From NCBI GenBank assembly GCA_035455185.1, contig DATIFQ010000432.1, positions 1-50,886 on the forward strand: a stretch of DNA of 50,886 nucleotides. The letters run 5' to 3'. A program made the translations under genes and the position numbers. Origin of the DNA: JAEHDI01 sp035455185 (GTDB lineage Bacteria > Acidobacteriota > Terriglobia > Bryobacterales > Bryobacteraceae). Of the stretch, positions 34,710 to 44,700 are shown in pieces. Below the pieces are notes generated by a model. The model had not been told where the DNA came from. It saw only the letters and a list, made by a program, of their open reading frames with translations, and ran no database searches. Within the stretch, counting starts at the first letter, position 1, and each line of letters starts with the position of its first letter.

Positions 34710-36530
34710 TCAGGCGAACTCCCAGCGCACGGCCGGCACGCCTTCTCCTTTCGAGTTCGCGTACAGGCGGATCCAGTCGAACTCGATTGTCCCGCCGGCA
34801 TCGCCGAGGTCGAACCGCAGCAGGGCCAAATAGCCACCCGGCTTGAAGGACACAAGATGTTCGTGCCACTGCCCGTCGGCGGCGAAGTCAACGCTCGCCC
34901 GGTTCTTCGGATTGCTGGCCATGTCCTCGATTGTGCTCCACGCAAACGCACGGACCGGTACGTCCTTCGAGCGGGCCAGGAACCGGACGGCCATCTCCCC
35001 ATCGGCGGCGACCCAGCTTCGCGCCACTTCGTTTCCCTTTCCGGAACATTGAACCCGCAGCGCACCAGCGGTCTTCGAAAGCACGCACTGTCCTTTGCCG
35101 CACCAGCCGTCCGCCTGAGCGCGGTACTTGTACTCCTCCGGTAGTGCCTTCTCCGGCGACGCACCCTGGTCTCCGGTCTCACGGATCCACCGGTCGAGCC
35201 GGTTCTTCATGTCCGTCAGTGTCTTCTCTTGCTCCGGCAGGGCCGCCAGGTTGTTTATCTCGTGCGGATCGGCTTCCAGATCGTAGAGTTCCTGCGGCGG
35301 CCGGCGCGCCGCGAGGAAGAGGGCCGGCGGCCCGGTTAGCTTGCCATCCTTATCGAGCTGCCGCATCGCCTGAAGCGTCGGGTATGACGTGTCTTTGTAG
35401 ACGTTCGGTTGTGCATAGGGGCGCTCCGGGAAGAAGTTTCGAATGTACTTGTACTTCTTTGTCCGCACGCAGCGGATCCGGTCCTCGGTCTCGTCGCACC
35501 GGTCGCGCGCCGCGACGATGAAGTCTCGGCTTTTTTCTCCGGATCCCAGGAAGACCTGCCCCTGCATGTGGATCGGGGGTTCGATACCGGCAAGCCGAAG
35601 CGAGGTCGCCGGAATGTCGATCGCACTCACCATGTCGTCCCGGACGCTCCCCGGCTGGTATGCTTCGGGGCGGAACCGTTCCGGAACCCGGACGATCAGT
35701 GGCACATGAATCCCGCCGTCGTACAGGAACTGTTTGTCCCGCGGCATGGGCCTGCCGTTGTCGCCGAAGAAGATGACAATGGTGCTCTCCTCAATCCCTT
35801 CTTCCTTGAGGCGCTCGAGCACTTTCCCGACTTTGACGTCCAGATGCTGCGCCGAATCGAGGTAGAGCGCCCAATCCAACCGGACGGCGGGGTCATCCGG
35901 GTAGTACGGCGGAAGTTCGACCTTAGCGGGATCGGTCGGCCGCTCCGTGAAGCGGTGAAACGCACGGTGCGTCTCGCTGAAGTTGATCTGTGCGTAAAAG
36001 GGCTGCCCTTCGCCGCGCTGGTTCCAGTCGGTCCCGTCAAAGACCTTGTCCACCTGGAAATTGAAGTCGGTTTTGCCGGTGCCCTTGACGCCAGCCGCGG
36101 CGGTGAGGACGTTCGATGTGTGATAACCGGCCTTCCGGAAGTAGTGGGGGAACAGATCGATTCCGTCCATCAGCCGGTATCCGTCGCTTCGGTGGCTGCG
36201 GTGGTGATGAGCGCCGATGCTGGTCTGGTACATGCCCGTCGCCAACGCTGAACGCGATGCGGAACAAACCGGCGCCGTGACGAACGCATTCGTGAACCGC
36301 ACTCCTTCGGTTGCGAACCGGTCTATGTTCGGCGTGTGCGCCAGTCCGTTGCCGTAGCACCCCAAGTCTGTGCTCAGATCCTCGGCGATCAGCCAGAGAA
36401 TGTTCGGCCGGGTCTGTTTCGGACCGCGCCTGCAACCCGTGGCGGCGAGCGCCAGCCCGGCGGCGCCACCGAGGATCTGCCGCCGGCTCGGGAAGTTGTT
36501 GGAATTCACGTGCGTGTTCATCGAACTCAT
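34710..36530 (-). CDS. Formylglycine-type sulfatase, Tat/lipoprotein exported
   Basis: 606 residues. NNFPSRRQILGG with a following hydrophobic run and ATGC is a Tat lipoprotein-type signal. The core begins RPNILWLIAEDLSTDLGCYG (metal site, E-D instead of the usual D-D). The sulfatase signature is C89-S-A-S-R-SALATG, with cysteine as the residue to be converted to formylglycine. FFGDNGRPM is the second metal site. The C-terminal 120 residues form a beta-rich domain with FDWIRLYANS, like a carbohydrate-binding module. The ATG overlaps the preceding lyase stop (ATGA), so the pair is co-translated. It likely desulfates a polysaccharide. Confidence 0.93.
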   Translation of the reverse strand: MSSMNTHVNSNNFPSRRQILGGAAGLALAATGCRRGPKQTRPNILWLIAEDLSTDLGCYGNGLAHTPNIDRFATEGVRFTNAFVTAPVCSASRSALATGMYQTSIGAHHHRSHRSDGYRLMDGIDLFPHYFRKAGYHTSNVLTAAAGVKGTGKTDFNFQVDKVFDGTDWNQRGEGQPFYAQINFSETHRAFHRFTERPTDPAKVELPPYYPDDPAVRLDWALYLDSAQHLDVKVGKVLERLKEEGIEESTIVIFFGDNGRPMPRDKQFLYDGGIHVPLIVRVPERFRPEAYQPGSVRDDMVSAIDIPATSLRLAGIEPPIHMQGQVFLGSGEKSRDFIVAARDRCDETEDRIRCVRTKKYKYIRNFFPERPYAQPNVYKDTSYPTLQAMRQLDKDGKLTGPPALFLAARRPPQELYDLEADPHEINNLAALPEQEKTLTDMKNRLDRWIRETGDQGASPEKALPEEYKYRAQADGWCGKGQCVLSKTAGALRVQCSGKGNEVARSWVAADGEMAVRFLARSKDVPVRAFAWSTIEDMASNPKNRASVDFAADGQWHEHLVSFKPGGYLALLRFDLGDAGGTIEFDWIRLYANSKGEGVPAVRWEFA

Positions 36531-38323
36531 AGCTTTGGGTTGGCCGGCACTACCGGCTTGGGCTTCCCGCTGCGGTGCGGCGTCAGCCACACCTCGAGCG
36601 CCAGTTTGGTGACCTTCTCCGGAAGCCGCACTACCAGCTTCCGCGTTCCTTCGTTCTTTGCCTGTGGCGGGGGCTGAGCCGTGGAGACGACATCGAACGT
36701 CGCCTCAGCCGGCGACCGAATTTCCGCCGCCAATGTCCAGCCACCCTTCCGCAGCTCCGCTTTCGCGCCGTCGAGGCTGACCTCGGCGTCTGTCACCATT
36801 CCCCACAGGGCTTGAACCGGTTCGGTGGCTTCCAGCGAGTCGAGGACGAGGACATGCTTCCGTTGCACCAGTGCCAGCGTCCTGTCCATCCGTTTCACTT
36901 TGCCAGGATACGCCTGAGAGAGGTCGATTCGGACCCACGCGGAATTGGGGCGGAACCGGTGCCCGATAATCCTCGCCTCCGCGCGGGTGTCCTGGTTTTC
37001 ATCATCGATGAGGAGCGTGTTGTGAGATTCCGTTCGAAGCCGGTAGTAGTTCCAGCGCTGTTTCCCAAAGAATCCGGGCAGATTGTAGTCGTCCGGCCCG
37101 AGATCGATCGCCCACCGGACACCACCCGCGTCCAGCACAAAGGCCCCGAGGTCCAGATGGCCGTGATTCGCCTTGTTGTCGCCGCCTTTTACGCCCACGA
37201 AAATCCCGTCGGTGCTCTCCCAATTGCTTCGGAGGAACGCGACCTGCACCCCCTGGAAGAGCGCGTGCGGCGGCCAACCGGCCCGTTTTGGGCTCTCGGC
37301 CTCTGTTCGGTACCACACCAGGTCCAGTGCGTCGCCGCCGCTCGTTTTCAGAAGTTGGTGTTGCTGCCACGCATACGCTGGCTGTGCGAACCGCTGCGCG
37401 AGCCAGAACATTTCCGCCGCCGGTCCCACGCGGTCGCTCGCATCGGCGTAATTGAAACTGCGGTGTGACGGGCCTGTGGAGTAGATCCGGAAATGCCCCG
37501 CCCGATCGAAGCCTTGCGACGCCGAGAGGCCGAAATCGATGCCCAGCGCCGTTTTCAGCGCTGCCAGAAAGTAGACGGCGTACCGGGTGGCGTAGTGCCA
37601 GTATCCGGGACCTTCCGCCCAACCGCCGTCCGGGGCGTAGGATGCCATCGCCGCCGGAAGCGACTTCACTGCGTTCCGCAACACCTTGCTCGCGCGCTGC
37701 GGTTCATCCTCGGCAATGGCCAGCGCACCGATCCCGATGCCGCCGTTGCACACCTGGTTCCAGTTGTACTTCGAGGTTACCCACCAGCCTTGTTTGGCGT
37801 AGATCGGGATCGCCTGGTCGAGCCCTTTGTCGACGATGGCCCGCCGGATCCATGCCCGTTCCTCCGGCGTCAGCCCGTGGTAGAGCCAGTCGTAGGCGAT
37901 CGCGAAAGCGTGCGTCATCTCCGCCGTGTCGAGGAAGTGACTGGGATTCCAGTCCGGGAAATACGCCGCCGCACGAAGTTCCTTCACAGCCCGATCGAGG
38001 TAGCGCCGCTCGCCGTCCAATCTGTATAGCAGCGCAAGGGTATAGATCCGGTCGAGGCACCGCCGGCTCTGCGCCAGCAAGCGGGGGCCAACTACTTTGT
38101 ACTCAACGGGCGGCTCGCCCTCCAGTTTCCGGGCCCGCTCGACGAGTGATGCGTACACCCTCCGAGCGCCCTCGTCGGCCGCGATGAGTGTGCGTATCCG
38201 ATCGATGTCGCTGTCGAGCGCGATGATCCGCGGATGTCCCTTCCGCAACGTCTCCAGCGGTTCGAGAGACTGCGCCGGCAGAATCGCCGCTGACGCGAGG
38301 AAGATTGCCATCAAGCGGAGCAT
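36527..38323 (-). CDS. Heparinase II/III-like polysaccharide lyase
   Basis: 598 residues with a signal peptide (MLRLMAIFLASAAILPAQS). An alpha-toroid N-terminal part (about 20-330) contains HPRIIALDSDIDRIR, YDWLYHGLTPEERAWI and the active-site-like SKYNWNQVCNGGI. A C-terminal beta-sandwich (about 340-598) contains the heparinase II/III signature NKANHGHLDLGAFVLDAGGVRWAIDLG. AAGGAG lies before the ATG with a TATAAG -10-like box overlapping it. It would cleave uronic-acid-containing chains in the periplasm. Its coupling to a sulfatase suggests a sulfated glycan. Confidence 0.88.
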   Translation of the reverse strand: MLRLMAIFLASAAILPAQSLEPLETLRKGHPRIIALDSDIDRIRTLIAADEGARRVYASLVERARKLEGEPPVEYKVVGPRLLAQSRRCLDRIYTLALLYRLDGERRYLDRAVKELRAAAYFPDWNPSHFLDTAEMTHAFAIAYDWLYHGLTPEERAWIRRAIVDKGLDQAIPIYAKQGWWVTSKYNWNQVCNGGIGIGALAIAEDEPQRASKVLRNAVKSLPAAMASYAPDGGWAEGPGYWHYATRYAVYFLAALKTALGIDFGLSASQGFDRAGHFRIYSTGPSHRSFNYADASDRVGPAAEMFWLAQRFAQPAYAWQQHQLLKTSGGDALDLVWYRTEAESPKRAGWPPHALFQGVQVAFLRSNWESTDGIFVGVKGGDNKANHGHLDLGAFVLDAGGVRWAIDLGPDDYNLPGFFGKQRWNYYRLRTESHNTLLIDDENQDTRAEARIIGHRFRPNSAWVRIDLSQAYPGKVKRMDRTLALVQRKHVLVLDSLEATEPVQALWGMVTDAEVSLDGAKAELRKGGWTLAAEIRSPAEATFDVVSTAQPPPQAKNEGTRKLVVRLPEKVTKLALEVWLTPHRSGKPKPVVPANPKL

Positions 38324-38368
38324 GAACTCCTTATATCACCGCTGGAGCGGCTCGCGGCGGGACCTGTG

Positions 38369-38374
38369 TAGAAT
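38369..38374 (+). promoter_or_regulatory. Candidate -10 of the aldo/keto reductase gene
   Basis: TAGAAT preceded by TGTG, with AGGAGG nearer to the ATG at 38402, a normal leader of about 20 bases. It lies in the 78-bp divergent gap with the lyase gene, whose TATAAG box faces the other way. Confidence 0.4.
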
Positions 38375-38401
38375 AGTTCTCAGCTAGGAGGACCCAGTTC
38401 C

Positions 38402-39337
38402 ATGGAGCGCCGCGATTTTCTGAAGTCCGCCGTTGCCGGAACGATTGCCGCCCGCGAGGCTGCCGCGAAAAAGGGAGAGATGCCGAAGCGGAAGTATCGC
38501 GATAACGTGAAACTTTCCGTGATCGGGTTCGGCGGCATCGTTGTGTGCGGAATGGAGCAGAACCTTGCCGACCGCACCGTGGCCGAATCCTGGGACCGCG
38601 GCATCAACTACTATGATGTGGCCCCAACTTACTTCGACGGTGAGGCCGAGACCAAGCTCGGCATCGCACTGAAGCCGTATCGAAAGAAGGCTTTCCTGGC
38701 CTGCAAGACGACGATTCGGGACGCGCAGGGCGCCGCAAAGGAACTGGAGCAGTCGCTGAAGCGGCTTCACACGGACCACTTCGACCTCTATCAGTTCCAC
38801 GCTGTCAGCTCGATGGAGGACGTTGAGAAGATCCTCGCCCCCGCGGGCGCCGCCGAGCTTTTCACCCGGGCGCGCAAGGATGGTAAGGTGCGCTACCTCG
38901 GCGCCTCGGCGCACAACGCGGAGGCGGCCATTGCGCTGATGGAGCGCTTCCCGCTCGATTCGATTCTGTTCCCCGTGAACTTCGTCTGCTTCCAGCAGGG
39001 AAGCTTCGGCCCGCAAATCCTCGCCAAGGCGAAGGAGAAAGGTGTGGCGCGCCTTGCGCTGAAGGCGCTCGCGCACCATCCCTGGCCGAAAGGGACGGAT
39101 CGGAAGAAGTCCGGATACGAGAAATGCTGGTACAAGCCGGTTGACGATCCCGAACTCGCCCGCAAGGCGCTTCGCTTTACTCTGTCGGAGGACATTACCG
39201 CCGCCGTTCCTCCCGGTGACGAGCGCATCTATGCCATGGCACTCGACATCGCCGCCGCTTTCACACCCATGACCGCCGCCGAGCGCCAGGAACTGCTCGC
39301 CTCATCCCAGGGTACGGCGCCTATTTTTAAGGTGTAG
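38402..39337 (+). CDS. Aldo/keto reductase with a Tat-like N-terminus
   Basis: 311 residues. After MERRDFLKSAVAGTIAAREAAAKKG, a twin-arginine motif with an unusually short and broken hydrophobic stretch, comes a TIM-barrel aldo/keto reductase: VIGFGGIVVCG, INYYDVAPTYFDGEAETKLG (catalytic Asp/Tyr), KAFLACKTT (Lys), HFDLYQFHAV (His), YLGASAHN. It uses NADPH to reduce aldehydes or sugars. AGGAGG precedes the ATG. It may be exported or may have lost export. Its position between polysaccharide genes suggests sugar work, but the substrate is unknown. Confidence 0.88.
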   Translation: MERRDFLKSAVAGTIAAREAAAKKGEMPKRKYRDNVKLSVIGFGGIVVCGMEQNLADRTVAESWDRGINYYDVAPTYFDGEAETKLGIALKPYRKKAFLACKTTIRDAQGAAKELEQSLKRLHTDHFDLYQFHAVSSMEDVEKILAPAGAAELFTRARKDGKVRYLGASAHNAEAAIALMERFPLDSILFPVNFVCFQQGSFGPQILAKAKEKGVARLALKALAHHPWPKGTDRKKSGYEKCWYKPVDDPELARKALRFTLSEDITAAVPPGDERIYAMALDIAAAFTPMTAAERQELLASSQGTAPIFKV

Positions 39338-39502
39338 GGACCTTCTCAGAGTGCTGGAAAAGTTCGCTGGGGCGCCCCCTCTCTTACGGTCGCGGTTCCT
39401 GAAGCGCTCCGAAGCACTCGATCACGTCTGCGGTGCATGACCGGCGAGGAAGCGTCCCGCCCCAGCGATTACACTGAAGAAGTTGGACGGAATTGGGACG
39501 TC

Positions 39503-41506
39503 ATGAGAGTTCTCGCGTCTTTTGCGTGTGTTGTTGCGCTCCTAGCGATGGGCGCTTGCCGCCGATCGGGAAAAGGCGGAGGAACCACTGCGGCGCGGAG
39601 GATCAACGTCGTCCTGGTCACCATTGATACCCTTCGCGCGGACCGGCTGGGATGCTACGGCTATGCACAAGTGGCCACGCCAAACTTGGACAAACTCGCA
39701 CAAAGCGGCACGCTTTTTGAAAACGCCGTCACCCACACGCCGCTCACCGCCCCTTCCCACGCCAGCATCTTTACCGGAACGTATCCCACCGTCCACAAAG
39801 TGCGGGACACCGGTGGATTCGTACTCCAGGGTCCCCATGCGACCCTGGCCGAAATCCTCCAGCGAAATGGCTGGGCGACAGCGGCATTCGTGGGCGCTTC
39901 CGTGCTGAAGAAGGGGTTTGGGTTCAGCCGGGGGTTCACGGTGTACGACGACCAGATGCCCAAGTTGGAGCCCGGCCGGCCGGCCGGCGACTACGCCGAG
40001 CGCCGGGCGGGCGAGGTGGTCGACAGGGCGGTGGAGTGGCTCCAAAGACAGGACGATAAGCCGTATTTCCTTTGGGTGCACGTCTTCGATCCGCACTCTC
40101 CGTACGATCCCCCTTCGCCCTTCCGTGAGCAGTACCGGGGCAGGGCGTACGACGGGGAGGTGGCCTATTCCGATCGGGAGTTGGGGCGCCTGTTTGACGC
40201 GATTGCCAGGAAATCCGGGGGTGAGAATACCCTGGTCGTGGTGCTTTCGGATCACGGAGAGAGCCTGTCCGAGCACGGCGAGTACAGCCACGGCGTATTC
40301 CTTTACGATGCGACACTGCGAATCGCCTTTGTCATGTCCGGACCGGGCATCCCCAAGGGCATGCGGGTGAAGCAGCAGGCCAGAGCCATTGACGTACTGC
40401 CAACGATCCTGGAACTCATCGGCGGCAATCTGCCTGCGGGCGTGCAGGGTGGCAGCCTGGTTCCTGCCATGGCCGGCAAGACGGACCCCGCGGCCTGGTC
40501 CTATGCGGAGTCCCTTTATCCCAAGATCAATATGGGATGGGCCGAGTTGAGAGGGATCCGCACGAACCGCTGGAAATACATACGGGCGCCCAAGCCGGAG
40601 CTTTACGACCTCTCGAGGGACATCGCGGAGACCGCAAACGTCGTTTCTCAGCATCCCGAGGAAGTGCGGGATCTGGAAGCCCGGCTGCGCGACGTGGCAG
40701 CAGAAGGGGAGAAAGTGGAGACCACCATGGTGGATCGCCGCACCATGGAACAGTTGAAGTCCCTGGGATACGTCGGCGGCTCATCGCGGACCCAGTACAC
40801 CTTGAAGGGCGAAGGGGCGGATCCGAAGGACCGGACGGGCATCCTCAAGTTGCTCTATCTCGCGATTTCCCCAGACTGGGGCGGTAAGATGTCTCAGCGC
40901 ATCCCCACGCTTCGCCGGGCGCTGGCGGAAGACCCTGGTAACCCGACCATCTACTATCACCTCGGGGACGAGTACGACAAGGCCGGGCGCTCCGCCGAAG
41001 CTATGAAACTCTACCAGGAAGGAATCCGTAACGGTGTCCGGAATGCTTGGCTGTACTCGCGCCTGGGCAACCTTTACATCCGGCAGGGCAACCACGCCGA
41101 GGCGATCACCGCCTTCGAGAGAGCGGCGAAACTCAACCCTTCCGACTGTGAAAGCCTGAGCGATCTGGGAATGGCCTACCTGGATACCGGCCGGCCGACC
41201 GACGCGGAGCGCGTCTATAAATGGTGCCTCGCGACCGAGGAAGAATACGCTCCGGCCTACAACGGCCTGGGGCTTGTCGCGGTGCAGAGGCAGGACATGA
41301 CGGCCGCTCGCGGTTACTTCGAGAAGGCCGTGGAGTACGATCCGGACCTGCTGGAAGGGCAACTAAACCTCGGCCGTATCTATAAAATGATCGGGGCCAA
41401 CGCACGGGCGCGCGCCTGTTTTGAGGTGTTTCTGGCCAAGGCCACACCGGCGGAATACGGGCACATCATCCCCAAAATCAAAGCGGAGCTGGCGCAGCTA
41501 CAGTAG
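39503..41506 (+). CDS. Sulfatase-fold/TPR lipoprotein without the Cys nucleophile
   Basis: 667 residues from the ATG at 39503. A lipoprotein signal ends LAMGAC. The alkaline-phosphatase/sulfatase fold runs from RRINVVLVTIDTLRADRLGCYG to about residue 430, with the second metal site in VVVLSDHGESLSEHGEYSHG. The position of the sulfatase CxPSR reads T-A-P-S-H (THTPLTAPSHASIFTG), so no formylglycine can form; threonine would be the nucleophile. From about residue 490, TPR units follow (YYHLGDEYDKAGRSAEAMKLYQ, YSRLGNLYIRQGNHAEAI and others). It could be a phosphodiesterase, phosphatase or transferase rather than a sulfatase. Confidence 0.88.
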   Translation: MRVLASFACVVALLAMGACRRSGKGGGTTAARRINVVLVTIDTLRADRLGCYGYAQVATPNLDKLAQSGTLFENAVTHTPLTAPSHASIFTGTYPTVHKVRDTGGFVLQGPHATLAEILQRNGWATAAFVGASVLKKGFGFSRGFTVYDDQMPKLEPGRPAGDYAERRAGEVVDRAVEWLQRQDDKPYFLWVHVFDPHSPYDPPSPFREQYRGRAYDGEVAYSDRELGRLFDAIARKSGGENTLVVVLSDHGESLSEHGEYSHGVFLYDATLRIAFVMSGPGIPKGMRVKQQARAIDVLPTILELIGGNLPAGVQGGSLVPAMAGKTDPAAWSYAESLYPKINMGWAELRGIRTNRWKYIRAPKPELYDLSRDIAETANVVSQHPEEVRDLEARLRDVAAEGEKVETTMVDRRTMEQLKSLGYVGGSSRTQYTLKGEGADPKDRTGILKLLYLAISPDWGGKMSQRIPTLRRALAEDPGNPTIYYHLGDEYDKAGRSAEAMKLYQEGIRNGVRNAWLYSRLGNLYIRQGNHAEAITAFERAAKLNPSDCESLSDLGMAYLDTGRPTDAERVYKWCLATEEEYAPAYNGLGLVAVQRQDMTAARGYFEKAVEYDPDLLEGQLNLGRIYKMIGANARARACFEVFLAKATPAEYGHIIPKIKAELAQLQ

Positions 41507-41535
41507 TCTTCCGCCCGGCAACAGCCGCTGTTCAT

Positions 41536-41564
41536 CTGTGGAGAAATGCAACAACTCTCCACAG
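41536..41564. repeat. 9-bp perfect inverted repeat between the TPR-sulfatase and receptor genes
   Basis: CTGTGGAGA, 11 bases, TCTCCACAG. A U-run (ATTTTT) occurs only 12 bases after the stem, so it is a poor intrinsic terminator. It may be an operator for the receptor promoter 40 bases further on. Confidence 0.45.
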
Positions 41565-41603
41565 CGAGCCTCCACATTTTTCGCCAGAAACCAAAATAAG
41601 GGC

Positions 41604-41632
41604 TTGACAAGAGGATAATAGCACCTCAAAAT
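41604..41632 (+). promoter_or_regulatory. Candidate promoter of the TonB-dependent receptor gene
   Basis: A perfect -35 TTGACA (41604-41609), 17-base spacer and a weak -10 CAAAAT (41627-41632). The leader would be about 80 bases. Confidence 0.5.
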
Positions 41633-41682
41633 AGCCAACGAACTTGCTTTAGGTGTGCTTTGGTGCAAGGACCTTAATCCTG

Positions 41683-41702
41683 ATCAGTCCATATCAGTCC
41701 AT
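41683..41702 (+). repeat. Perfect tandem repeat of a 10-mer in the receptor leader
   Basis: ATCAGTCCAT occurs twice with no gap, directly before the AAAGGAGG ribosome site. It could be a recent slippage product or a site affecting translation. Confidence 0.6.
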
Positions 41703-41717
41703 AAAGGAGGAATCCCT

Positions 41718-44700
41718 ATGAGGGTGTCTAGTACAAAGCTGAACATATTGTTCTGTCTTTTTCTGGCAGTCCTGTTAGCTGCGCCGGCGTTGCCGCAGGC
41801 CAGTACGTCGGCCGTCAACGGAACGGTGCGCGACCAGTCCGCGGCGGTCATCCCGGCAGCCGCTGTGACGCTCACGAATACTGCTACAAACGTGACTTCG
41901 AGAACCACCGCCAATCAGGTTGGGTTCTTTCTGTTCACGGGTATCAACCCGGGGCCGTACCGGATAACCGTCGAGGCGCCTGGATTCCAAAAGTTTGAGG
42001 GGACTCTCACCGTGCAGGTCCAGCAGGCCGCGGTGGTGAACATCACCCTGAACGTCGGCCAAACGGCGACTGAGGTCTCCGTCCAGGACGTCACCCCGAT
42101 GGTGACCACCGACAGCCCCACCCTCGGGCACACGCTGGAGCGGACGCGCATCGAGCAGTTGCCCATCAACGGACGCGCTCTCACGTCGCTACTGCAAACC
42201 GTGCCGGGCATGGAGGGCACACGCGCATTCGGCTTGCGCCAAATGTCGTTCGAGATGGTTCTGGACGGTGCGGCTCTTGCCGACCGTTACTCCTGGAACA
42301 CCGTGACCCCCCGGCAGCCCGGATTGGACTCGGTCCAGGAGTTCCGGGTTGAAAACAATGCCTCCTCGGCCAAGTTTGCCCGCCCCACCTCGATCATCGT
42401 GACCACGAAGGGCGGCACCAACGAGATTCACGGGACGGCGTTCGAGACCAATCGGAACAGCGGCTATGGCGTGGCGCGGCAGCGGCAGGATACCTGGGAG
42501 AAGGCTTCTTTTCTGAACCGCAACGAATTCGGATTCAGCGTCGGAGGGCCGGTTTACCTCCCCAAGATTTACAACGGGAAGAACAAGACCTTCTGGTTCA
42601 CTTCCACGGAGTGGTACAGGGAAATTTCGAGCATGACCCTCCAAGCCTCGCTCCCGACGCAGGCGATGCGGGACGGGAACCTGGCCGGATTGACAAACGA
42701 TGCCGGCAACGCCATTACCATCTACGATCCCTGGACCACCGATTCCACCACCTGGGCTCGCCAGCCGTTCCCGAACAACCAGTTGCCACAGAGCAAACAG
42801 AGTCCCCTCTACAAGTACCTGATCGAGCATACGCAGTTGCCGACCAGGCCGGAGGTGAACGGCTACTCGGCCAGCAACTACGTCGGCTCCTGGTCTCCCT
42901 TCAACTACCAATGGACCACCTCCAGCCGCATCGACCACCGATTCAGCGACAAGGACTCGTTCTATGGCCGCTACACGCAGGGCAACTACAACAGGATCGG
43001 CCAGTTTTACGGCATACCGTCCAAGAACTGGGACGTAGTGCCCGGCAACACCCAAACGAACCTAAGCCCGAACAAGAGCTTCGCTTTCTCTGAAGTCCAC
43101 ACCTTCTCTCCCACGTTCTTCAACGAGCTGCTGGTGACCGGCACGCGCACGAGATTCGACGTCGCCACGGGCGATCCCACCCGAATGTACGACTCGGAGT
43201 TGGGGCTCCCCAATCCTTTTAACGTGAAGCAGTGGCCAGGCCTGTACAACCTGGGATTCGACGGCTCCTATCTGTTTGAGACGCAGAACGGCAACGGCTT
43301 CTACGCCTTTTACGGCATTCTGGACGACAATGCGACGAAGATCGTAGGTAGGCACGAATTGCAGTTCGGCTTCCATTTCCGTTCCGACCAGATGAACTTG
43401 CTGCCACAGCAGCAACAGGGCGCCGGCAGCTTCAGTTGGGCCTCGACCGGCACTGCTCTCTATGATCCGAGCACCTCGCGCACCAATCCGGGCACGACCC
43501 CGTTCACCGGGGATCAGTTCGCGAATTTCTACCTGGGAATTGGGCGGTATAACAACCAGTTGAACCGGGGGATGTTCTATGCCCGGTCGAAGGAATACGC
43601 CGGGTCTTTCCAGGACAACTGGCGCGTGACGCCCAGGCTGACGCTGAACCTGGGCTTGCGATACGACCTCTTCCCGCCGTATTACGAGAAGAACAATGCG
43701 GTGTCCAGTTTCGACCCGTCCGACAAGTCCGTGGTTCTGGGCGCGCCCCTCGAGAAGTTGTATCAATTGGGATACACGTTCCCGGCCATCGTGGATCGTC
43801 TGTCCCAGATGGGAATGAAGTTCAAGACGTACCAGGAAGCGGGACTGCCCGAGCACATGATCAACACGTCCAAAGACGGCTGGGGGCCGAGGATTGGTTT
43901 TGCGTACCGCATGGGTGATGGAGCCAAGTCCCTCGTGCTTCGCGGCGGCTACCGCATCTCGTACTTCCACTTCGTCATGGGCGGCTGGGCGGCGCGGATG
44001 CGCATGAATGCGCCGATGACCGCGCGGTTTTATGGTCCCAACGGGGATCTGGAACAGTCAGCCTATTCGCCGGACGGCATCGGCAACTACCTGCTCCGCT
44101 CGGTGCCCGTCTACATCTCGGGCCAGAACACGACCAACGACCTGGTGCAGCCCACCAACGCGAGAGGGTTGGCCCGCGGCTGCTGTGGTGTCTCGTACTT
44201 CAACACAGACATGCCCGACCCGCGCGTGCAGGACTGGAACTTCACGATCGAGAAGGAGATCATGGAGAACACGGTGGTGCGCGCCGGCTACTTCGGAAAC
44301 CACAGCTCCCGGCTGGAGCAGCTCTACCAGTTCAACAATGCCACGCCCGATTACGTCTGGTACATGACAACCGGCAAGCGGCTCCCCACGGGCGAGTACT
44401 CCCAAACCGCCAGGAGGTTCTTCGATCAGACCACGTACGGAACCCTCGAACGCTGGCAGAATACCGGCTGGGGGAACGGGAACGGCATCCAGCTCGAAGC
44501 GGAGCGCCGCTACGCGAAAGGATACGCGTTCCAGTTGTTCTATGTGTTGACTAACTCGATGATGGCCGGTGGCGGTGGCTATTCGGGCACTTCGCCGATT
44601 CCGGAAGTGAACCAGTTCATGCCCGGAGCCGTTCCGACGGACATCGACGCGCGCAACGCGTTCCTGAACTACCAGCGAGACACAAGTGTTCCGAAGCACC

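Noticed and set aside
39369..39378. GGGGCGCCCC palindrome as a terminator after the aldo/keto reductase gene.
   Set aside because: The arms leave no loop and there is no following T-run.
34710..41506. The two sulfatase-superfamily genes as a duplicated pair.
   Set aside because: They differ in nucleophile motif, domain make-up, export signal and strand; they are separate families.
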